This document shows, piece after piece, positions 16,370-21,975 of a stretch of 21,975 nt of DNA. Within the stretch, counting starts at the first letter, position 1, and each line of letters begins with the position of its first letter. Origin of the DNA: JADLHS01 sp964539515 (GTDB lineage: Bacteria; Verrucomicrobiota; Verrucomicrobiia; Limisphaerales; JADLHS01); contig CAZIJO010000085.1 in assembly GCA_964539515.1 (NCBI GenBank), positions 1 through 21,975 of the forward strand. Reading direction: 5' to 3'. A program made the position numbers and the translations under genes. Below the pieces are notes generated by a model. That model was not told the origin of the DNA, made no database searches, and was given only the letters and a program-made list of their open reading frames with translations.

Positions 16370-16713
16370 GCGCGACCTTGGGTTTGGGCTGCCCCACGAT
16401 TGCAACTGGCGGCAGACCCTACCAGCGGACGGCTTGGTCGTAAAGCATGGCGCAAGTCCATCGAACCAAGCATCCAATCAGAAATTCAGGATGGACGAAA
16501 GTGCGGTTTGCCCCAGTAATCCCGGGAATTTGATGGATCGTCGGTCATCAAAACGCGACACGAAATAATCGGCCCCTTCGTTCGCTGCTTTGCTGACCGC
16601 TATTTTCCTCAAGTTGATCGCCATCGCTGCCGGAGGTGTAACTGGTGAGGCCGGCCTGAGAGGTTCAGTGCTGGCGCAAAAGAGGACAGGGAAAATTGCG
16701 CTGACCCAGTGGG
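16370..16713. other. Intergenic stretch of 344 bp with no supported gene
   Basis: This lies between the G1P-dehydrogenase-like gene and the ABC ATPase, both leftward, and should hold the promoter of the ABC operon. An open minus-strand frame covers it (16478-16750), but it overlaps the end of the dehydrogenase gene, has no ribosome binding site and resembles nothing I know. I see no tRNA, riboswitch or convincing promoter boxes. The only clear structure is the palindrome at its right end. Confidence 0.6.
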
Positions 16714-16717
16714 TCAG
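16692..16717 (-). terminator. Weak intrinsic-terminator-like hairpin at the end of the permease-aminotransferase-dehydrogenase operon
   Basis: CTGACCCAGTGGGTCAG at 16701-16717 is a perfect dyad. On the minus strand it forms a seven- to eight-pair hairpin that overlaps the dehydrogenase stop codon (16716-16714) and is followed, after CGCAA, by TTTT (16695-16692). The T-run is short and the loop tight, so termination may be partial. It could instead be a protein binding site. Confidence 0.35.
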
Positions 16718-17733
16718 AACTTCAACGGCGCGAGGGCATCCGCAATCCATCCCGGCGTAATGAGGCGCTCATTGATGACCGTGTACCAAAGGTCGGGGCG
16801 ACCTTCAACGTAGCGCCGCAAATTTCCCAGGGCGGCCACCAGATCTGGCCGCCGGATTTCCAAGTCCCCCGGTTGATAGCGCAGGCCGACGCGGTTCATG
16901 AATTCAACCGTCTCCGCATGGCGATTCTCTTGCAGCCGGCTCAGGAGATACACCCCCAAGCCGACGATCCACCCGTGGATGAAGGAGCGCTTCAGTCGCT
17001 CCTCTAGTTCGTAAAACAGGTAGTGCTCGCTGCCTTCCTCGACGCGGTAATGCCCGGCCGGCAGACAAATGGTGTTCACGCAAATGTAGCCTTCCACAAT
17101 CGCGCGCAACCCGTCGTCCGTGCAGGCGCGAATGGCGTCCGCCTTCGCCATCGTGTCGGTCAGGATCGCGCGCGCGGCATTGACATCCCTGGCGCGGAAC
17201 GGGAACTCGGTGCGATGGGCGCGCACCGCGAGTTCCCAGTCGAAACACGCCGTGTGGATCGAGAGCAAGTCGCCCACGCCCGCAATGTTTAACTCCGGCG
17301 GCGCGGTGCGGATCAGGTCGCAATCAATAACCAGCGGATCCGGAGTCGTCTGGCCGACGTATTCCACGCGGTGACCGCGGCGAATGCCGGCCGCGGGCGT
17401 GACGAACGCGTCCACGCTCAGAATCGTAGGGGCGGAGACGAGGCGCAGGCCGCGTTTCCAAGCGAGATACTTGCCAAGATCCATCGCCTGACCGCCGCCG
17501 ATGGCGAGCACGGTGTCACATTCCGGCGCGGTGGCGACCTGACGATCGAGAGTTTCGATTTCCATGTTCTCGACGGGGAGCACGGCCACGGGCTGTGCGC
17601 CGAGCCGATGCTGCGCCAGGCGCCAAGGCACGGCCATGGTAGTGACGATGAAGCGGCCAAGCTCTTTGCCGATGCCGTCAATCGCACCAGCTCCGAAACG
17701 GTAGGAACGAACGTTGGTTTGACCTTCAATCAT
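16714..17733 (-). CDS. sn-glycerol-1-phosphate dehydrogenase-like, iron-containing alcohol dehydrogenase fold
   Basis: The 339-residue product belongs to the AraM/EgsA branch of the dehydroquinate synthase/iron-alcohol dehydrogenase superfamily, which reduces dihydroxyacetone phosphate to glycerol 1-phosphate in known members. The nucleotide motif GGGQAMDLGKY is at 79-89. The metal ligands are D155 in GVGDLL, H237 in EEGSEH and H253 in FIHG. It starts 31 bp after the aminotransferase stop and is the last gene of a three- or four-gene leftward operon. Bacterial members take part in arabinose-linked metabolism or make archaeal-type lipid backbones. Beside an aminotransferase and an amine-type permease, another phosphorylated keto-sugar or cyclitol substrate is equally possible. 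No Shine-Dalgarno site is visible. Confidence 0.8.
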   Translation of the reverse strand: MIEGQTNVRSYRFGAGAIDGIGKELGRFIVTTMAVPWRLAQHRLGAQPVAVLPVENMEIETLDRQVATAPECDTVLAIGGGQAMDLGKYLAWKRGLRLVSAPTILSVDAFVTPAAGIRRGHRVEYVGQTTPDPLVIDCDLIRTAPPELNIAGVGDLLSIHTACFDWELAVRAHRTEFPFRARDVNAARAILTDTMAKADAIRACTDDGLRAIVEGYICVNTICLPAGHYRVEEGSEHYLFYELEERLKRSFIHGWIVGLGVYLLSRLQENRHAETVEFMNRVGLRYQPGDLEIRRPDLVAALGNLRRYVEGRPDLWYTVINERLITPGWIADALAPLKF

Positions 17734-17763
17734 AAAAGCTTTGAACGGTATGGTTATGGTTTG

Positions 17764-19179
17764 CTATGGCTGTTGCTGGATGACGGCCGCGTTCACGTAG
17801 CCGAGGGCGGATTGGATGTATTCCTCGTCGGCTTCCGACAGGCGGCTGGGCACGTTGATGCCGACGGTGGTGGCCAGCAATTCATCAAGGCGCGGCAGCG
17901 TGCCGCGATGATAGGCGTGCAGGTCGGACGCCTGCGTTGCGCCGCTCGCCCACGGGCCGCCGTTGTTCAACGGCCATTTCTCAACGAGCGGCTGGATGTT
18001 GTAGTAAACATGCACCTCGAAGTCGTGCAGGAACCAGGGACGCAGGCCAAATTCGCCCAACGCGGCGGCGACGGCGCGACCGTGCGCGATCCGTGCGGCA
18101 TCGGTCCGTTGGCTGGGCGGCAGGCGGAAGAGGCAGTAGTAACCGGTGTCGCCCGGGTTGGTCGCCTCGGCCCGGGCGCGGGGCGTCAAGCCGAGCGAAC
18201 GGAGGTGACTCTCGATCCGATCATGGCTCCGCCTCATTCGTCGAAGGATGTCGTCGAGCCGCTTGAGTTGAACGCGCGCCACGGCGCCTTGGAGTTCAGT
18301 CATCCGCCGGCCATGGCCCCAGCCGATGGGTGAATCGCCATACCAATTCTTCGGCGGTGCACCATCGCGGGCGTAACCGGTGTTGTGCAGCGCCTCGATG
18401 CGGCGCGCGAGTCCGGGATCGCGCGTCACCACCAACCCGCCTTCCCCGGCCGTGATGTTCTTGTTGATTTGCAGGCTGAAGATCGCGGCATCACCGAAAG
18501 TCCCGACGCGGTGAATTTCGGGTGGACCGAGCGGAACACGCGAGCCGGGCACTCCCTGGGCGTGGGCGCCGAGGGCCTGGGCGCAATCCTCCAAAACCAA
18601 GATGTGAGGGAGGCCTTGCTTCTCGCGCTCGGCATTGATGGCGCGCACCTCCGCCATGATCGCGCCGATCCGCGCGCACCCGCCCAGCATGGGCACGGGC
18701 ATGATCACCTTGGTGCGCGGATTGACGCGTTGGCGAATGTTCGCCGGGTCCATATTCAGCGTGTCGTCCGAATCCACGAGCACCGGGATGGCACGGTTGC
18801 GCACGATGGCCGAGATGCTGGAGATCCACATGAATCCCGGCACCAGCACCTCATCGCCCGGGCCCACGCCCATGGCGTCCAGCGCCACCTCGAGAGCGCC
18901 GGTGCCCGAGTTGACGGCGGTGACGCGAAGGTCGGTTGCTCCGGGCCACGGTTCGCCCGGCTGGCTGGACAGGAATCTGGCAAACTCGAGCTCCAATCCG
19001 GCGACTTCGCCACCCCACTTCGGGCCATAGTAGCGAAAGGGCGAACGGTTGCGGATGACGCGCGTGACAGCCTCGATCTCCTCCTCGCCATACCATTCAG
19101 CGCCGGGGTACTCGGACGGCAAGGCAACCGGAATCGGTCTGATCTTGCCGCCGCAGTTGTCGGGTCGAGGTTTAGTCAT
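17764..19179 (-). CDS. DegT/DnrJ/EryC1/StrS-family PLP aminotransferase
   Basis: The 471-residue product transfers an amino group from an amino acid to a keto-sugar or keto-cyclitol in known family members. The PLP-binding lysine is K240 in INKNITAGEGG and the ring-nitrogen aspartate is D198 in LEDCAQALGA. The phosphate-binding start NSGTGALEVAL is at 90-100. It is longer than typical members (about 370-430), mainly in the C-terminal part. The family motif VHxxG is VPMLGG here. The ATG at 19179 overlaps the permease stop by eight bases and is preferred; an in-frame GTG at 19218 would overlap by 47. Cytoplasmic. The substrate is unknown; the operon suggests an amine donor brought in by the permease, with the product passed to or from the dehydrogenase. 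Confidence 0.88.
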   Translation of the reverse strand: MTKPRPDNCGGKIRPIPVALPSEYPGAEWYGEEEIEAVTRVIRNRSPFRYYGPKWGGEVAGLELEFARFLSSQPGEPWPGATDLRVTAVNSGTGALEVALDAMGVGPGDEVLVPGFMWISSISAIVRNRAIPVLVDSDDTLNMDPANIRQRVNPRTKVIMPVPMLGGCARIGAIMAEVRAINAEREKQGLPHILVLEDCAQALGAHAQGVPGSRVPLGPPEIHRVGTFGDAAIFSLQINKNITAGEGGLVVTRDPGLARRIEALHNTGYARDGAPPKNWYGDSPIGWGHGRRMTELQGAVARVQLKRLDDILRRMRRSHDRIESHLRSLGLTPRARAEATNPGDTGYYCLFRLPPSQRTDAARIAHGRAVAAALGEFGLRPWFLHDFEVHVYYNIQPLVEKWPLNNGGPWASGATQASDLHAYHRGTLPRLDELLATTVGINVPSRLSEADEEYIQSALGYVNAAVIQQQP

Positions 19180-20632
19180 GGCGGACTTCGCTGGGAGTTG
19201 TTGGTGGACCGGCTTCACCGCGCATCAAGCGCTGACGAATCACGAGAAAGTAAAGCACGAGCCCGGCGGCAATGGCAATCGCGGTGGAGAGCGCGGGCAG
19301 GTGTTGCGTCGTGATTCCGGCCAAGGGCGTGGGCGGAATGGTGAGCGCCGCGACCAGACCCAAAACCCACACCAGCGCAGCGCCGCCAATCCAGCGGCGC
19401 GCAGGGCCCAGTCGAAAACCGTTCGTGACGGTCGTGGGCCGGTAGCGCAGCACGGCGATGATGATTCCCGCGTAACCGAGATAGCCCGCGACTGCGGAGA
19501 TTTGCGTGATGATGTCGAGCGTCGGCAAGCCGAGCACGACGCCCGACGACACGGCCCAAATGAAGAGAATGGCATTGCGCGGCGTGCGGTGGCCTTCCGC
19601 TACGAACGCCAGCCAGCGAGAGCCCGGCAACATGCGGTCGCGCGCCATCGCAAAGAGCAACCGGCTCGTCGCCGCCATGCTCGCCAGGCCGCAGGCAAAC
19701 ACCGAGATGCCGACGACTGCGAGCACCGGCGTCATGCCCATGGAGCCAAAGGTGGCCTGCAACGTGTGGAGCAACGGATTGTCTGCCTTCTGGGCCGCAG
19801 GGAGATCGGGGATGGCCAGCATCACGCCGCCCAACAGCAGAAAACCCGCGACGCCTGAACTCAGCAAAGAAAGCAGAATCGCCCGCGGCACGACGCGCCG
19901 GGGTTGGCGGGTTTCTTCGGCGAGATCGGCCGCGGCCTCAAAGCCCGTGAGGCACCACGCCCCCACGAGCAACGAGAGCGCCCATGCGCCGAGGCCAGCA
20001 GGTTGGGCCGTGGCGACGTTGGTCGAGTTGGCCAGCATCGCCGGGGAGGCATCGCGCGCCAAAGCAATTCCGATCAGCACCACGCTCAACGCTGCCACGC
20101 CGAGTAGTTCTGTCCAAACGCCGACATTGTTCACGTGCGAGGCCAGCCGGATGCCGAACAGATGCACCAACGCTGTGATCGCGATCACGCCGAGCGTGAG
20201 GGCCCGCATTCCGGCTGGACCGGCCCAGCCTCCGCCCAGCCAGGTGCCGACTTGCGCGGCGAGCGTGGCGCAGACGCCGGGAAACCCGGTGAGGAATTGC
20301 AGCGTCAACAACCAGCCGACGAAGAATCCGAAATGGGGATTCACCAACCGGCTCGTCCACTGGTAACCGTAGCCGGATAGCGGAAAGCGCGTGGAAAGCT
20401 CCGCCAGCACGAGCGCTACGAGCATCTGGCCGGCAAGCACCACCAGCCACGACCAGACCAGCGCCCCGCCCACCTGGCGAAGCCCGGGTCCGAAGTTGGC
20501 AAACACGCCGGTGAAAACCGAGATGAGCGAGAACGCCACGGCGAAGCTGGAGAAGCCACCCATGCTGCGCTGGAGCTGCTGCCGGTAACCGAATTGCTGG
20601 AGTTCGCTCGTGTCGTGGTCGGTGTTGGTCAC
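19172..20632 (-). CDS. APC-family amino acid/amine permease
   Basis: The 486-residue product has about twelve membrane segments and the amino acid-polyamine-organocation layout. GFSSFAVAFSLIS with the FGPG loop lies in the first segments. The conserved loop GFEAAADLAEETRQPRRVVPRAI matches the amino acid/choline transporter branch (GABA, choline or ethanolamine in characterised members). The start is taken as GTG at 20632 because GAGAGG sits six to seven bases upstream; a TTG five codons earlier (20647) has no such site. Its stop overlaps the aminotransferase start, so they are probably translated together. The substrate cannot be settled from the sequence. Confidence 0.9.
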   Translation of the reverse strand: MTNTDHDTSELQQFGYRQQLQRSMGGFSSFAVAFSLISVFTGVFANFGPGLRQVGGALVWSWLVVLAGQMLVALVLAELSTRFPLSGYGYQWTSRLVNPHFGFFVGWLLTLQFLTGFPGVCATLAAQVGTWLGGGWAGPAGMRALTLGVIAITALVHLFGIRLASHVNNVGVWTELLGVAALSVVLIGIALARDASPAMLANSTNVATAQPAGLGAWALSLLVGAWCLTGFEAAADLAEETRQPRRVVPRAILLSLLSSGVAGFLLLGGVMLAIPDLPAAQKADNPLLHTLQATFGSMGMTPVLAVVGISVFACGLASMAATSRLLFAMARDRMLPGSRWLAFVAEGHRTPRNAILFIWAVSSGVVLGLPTLDIITQISAVAGYLGYAGIIIAVLRYRPTTVTNGFRLGPARRWIGGAALVWVLGLVAALTIPPTPLAGITTQHLPALSTAIAIAAGLVLYFLVIRQRLMRGEAGPPTTPSEVRHD

Positions 20633-20643
20633 GGTTCGCCCTC

Positions 20644-20823
20644 TCAATAACCCTCAACCCCAAATATCATCGCCTGCTTCATCTGCACGCGCAGCATGAT
20701 GGGCCTGCCCTGGTGGCCGATCGTTTCCCCGCCCTTCCACATCGCCGGTACGGCCAGCGCGTAGCCGGTGAGTCGGGCGCGTTCCCCGGAGCGGGTGGGG
20801 AAGTCCGGTTGGTTCAGGTTGCT
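20644..20823 (-). pseudogene. Orphan C-terminal domain remnant in frame behind the beta-helix stop
   Basis: Directly after the beta-helix TGA (20826-20824) the same frame stays open for 59 codons to a TGA at 20646-20644. It contains GERARLTGYALAVPAMWKGG and then GRPIMLRVQMKQAMIFGVE. This resembles the closing strand of sialidase- or glycoside-hydrolase-like proteins of Planctomycetes and Verrucomicrobia, where a WKGG segment precedes a GKPVRLRF...ADLYSF ending. It has no start codon of its own at a sensible place. Either a larger gene lost its front part by deletion, or the beta-helix gene has an in-frame stop (mutation, sequencing error or read-through). Its stop lies 11 bp before the permease start, a normal operon spacing. 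Confidence 0.5.
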
Positions 20824-21975
20824 TCACTCGGACTTTGCCCGCCATGAATGTTCATACGTTCCGATTTCCGCCACGGGAATTGGCTCGAACAACCGGCTGC
20901 GCCAAGGAACGCTCAGCCGGAGAGCCTCACCAGCGGCGATGGTTCCTAGGGCGTTGGTCTCGGACATCATGCCGTTGAGCGCCGCGCGCGGCACGCCGCC
21001 GTCCCGTAGGAACGGCCGATCGCTCCGGACAAACAGGTTGCGGCTCAGGTCGTTCACGTCCGCGCCGGTCTTTAAGGTCGCCAGTTCCGGATAACGCCCG
21101 GCGTAGGGCTGGGCGGAAGCCTGCTCCAGAAATTTCGCGGTGTTTTCCAGCCAGCGTTTCTCCCCCCACCGCGAGAAGCTTACGCCGGCAAAGCAGTCGA
21201 GGAACAGGTTGTTGTCCACCAGATTGTCCTTGCCGCCATGAATCTGCACGCCGCCGAAGATGACCGCGCCGCAGCGTTCGAAGATATTTCCATGAACCAC
21301 CACGCCCGAAATCATGTCGTCCAACCGCACGCCGGCCGCGCCGTTGTGCGTGCCGCCGCGAATGTCGCTCCAGCGATTCCAGCGGATGACCACGCCGCGA
21401 TAGAGCGGATTGCCAAACATGTCCACGCCGCCTTGGTCATCCGACTCCTTGACCACGTCGCGAATCAGGTTCAACTCGATCACGTGATCGTTGCCTTCGA
21501 TGCGCATGGCCGAGGATGGCATGTTCTCGAACCGGTTGTGCGCAATCCGGTTGCCGCAACCGTCCAGGTGGACGGCGGGCGTGTAAGTGCGTTTGAGCCG
21601 GGAGATGTCACGCACGACGCAGTTCTCCACGAAGTGACGACCGGCCTCAAGCGTCTTGCGGTCGCCGCCGGCCACGCGTGTGCCGCCGCAGCCGAGCGTC
21701 TCCAGCAAACAGCCGAACACGCCATGATGCCGTCCGCCCTCAACCACCACCGCATCGCCGCCCATCTGCCGCACAATGCATCCCGCCACCAGGCAATCCG
21801 CGCCGCCGGAAACGTGGATGCCGTCGCCGCGACCTTCATGCAAAGTCAGCCCTTGAAGGATCACGTGCCGTGCGTCTTTGAGTTCGATGAACGGCGCGTC
21901 GAACATGCTTAACACGATTTCAGCCTTCGAGATCTCAAGTCCCGCGGGCGGCAGCCAGTAAAGGCGCTGGGTGCG
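20824..21975 (-). CDS. Right-handed parallel beta-helix repeat protein, 5' end beyond the window
   Basis: The frame is open from the right edge, so the true start is outside. The visible 383 residues begin RTQRLYWLPPAGLEISKAEI and show the short repeating strands of a pectate-lyase-like beta-helix: HVILQGLTLHEGRGDGIHV, NRIAHNRFENMPSSAMRI, DNLVDNNLFLDC and others. Such proteins bind or cleave acidic polysaccharides or act as carbohydrate epimerases; many in this phylum are of unknown function. The end FEPIPVAEIGTYEHSWRAKS looks like the family's normal C-terminus, which supports the TGA at 20826-20824 as genuine. It is probably the first visible gene of the operon with the permease. An internal ATG near the right edge (21915) is unlikely to be the start, because homologous-looking sequence continues upstream. 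Confidence 0.85.
   Translation of the reverse strand, partial: RTQRLYWLPPAGLEISKAEIVLSMFDAPFIELKDARHVILQGLTLHEGRGDGIHVSGGADCLVAGCIVRQMGGDAVVVEGGRHHGVFGCLLETLGCGGTRVAGGDRKTLEAGRHFVENCVVRDISRLKRTYTPAVHLDGCGNRIAHNRFENMPSSAMRIEGNDHVIELNLIRDVVKESDDQGGVDMFGNPLYRGVVIRWNRWSDIRGGTHNGAAGVRLDDMISGVVVHGNIFERCGAVIFGGVQIHGGKDNLVDNNLFLDCFAGVSFSRWGEKRWLENTAKFLEQASAQPYAGRYPELATLKTGADVNDLSRNLFVRSDRPFLRDGGVPRAALNGMMSETNALGTIAAGEALRLSVPWRSRLFEPIPVAEIGTYEHSWRAKSE

Noticed and set aside
16478..16750. Minus-strand frame of 90 codons between the dehydrogenase and ABC genes
   Set aside because: It overlaps the dehydrogenase 3' end, has no ribosome binding site and shows no conserved pattern. A shorter version from 16624 is possible but unsupported.
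17371..18333. Plus-strand frame of 320 codons
   Set aside because: It overlaps the dehydrogenase and aminotransferase on the other strand and has no family resemblance.
20633..20647. TTG at 20647 as the permease start
   Set aside because: It gives five extra residues without a ribosome binding site, while GTG at 20632 has GAGAGG at the right distance.

Overview
The window looks like chromosomal DNA of a Verrucomicrobiota bacterium, most likely of the Pedosphaerales/Limisphaerales type. No rRNA or marker gene is present, so this rests on gene content. The clues are a giant secreted protein with beta-strand and cadherin-like repeats and a Verrucomicrobia-style C-terminal domain, Tat-exported Gfo/Idh/MocA oxidoreductases next to a TIM-barrel isomerase and a ThuA protein, a high-GC sequence, and many genes without a clear Shine-Dalgarno site. 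I see no tRNA, rRNA, CRISPR array, insertion sequence or phage gene.

Left part (1-7.8 kb). A leftward gene starts at position 45 and runs off the left edge. After a decayed stretch comes a giant leftward secreted repeat protein (441-5012), which contains a perfect 603-bp DNA repeat in 2.24 copies. A 373-bp divergent region carries a REP-like palindrome and a 13-bp perfect hairpin. It separates this gene from a rightward two-component pair: a membrane sensor histidine kinase with a large extracytoplasmic domain and a LuxR-type response regulator, coupled by an ATGA overlap.

Middle part (7.8-13.9 kb). A leftward aconitase-family (LeuC-like) large subunit converges on the regulator and has no small subunit beside it. 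Diverging from it is a rightward cluster: sugar phosphate isomerase/epimerase, two Tat-signal Gfo/Idh/MocA oxidoreductases and a Sec-signal ThuA protein. The combination suggests oxidation and processing of sugars (3-keto-sugar chemistry) partly outside the cytoplasm. Two REPIN-like palindromes with GTAG ends flank the ThuA gene.

Right part (13.9-22 kb). All genes point left. An ABC transporter ATPase is coupled by an ATGA overlap to a large polytopic permease. Upstream lies an apparent operon: a right-handed beta-helix protein (cut by the right edge), an orphan C-terminal domain remnant in the same frame, an APC-family amino acid/amine permease, a DegT/DnrJ/EryC1/StrS aminotransferase and a glycerol-1-phosphate-dehydrogenase-like enzyme. 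The last three are tightly spaced and may form an uncharacterised route that takes up an amine or amino acid and interconverts amino and keto/hydroxy sugars or polyols. The points most worth a second look are the GTAG palindromes, the identical 603-bp repeats, the exported keto-sugar cluster, the permease-aminotransferase-dehydrogenase operon, and the orphan domain behind the beta-helix stop codon.
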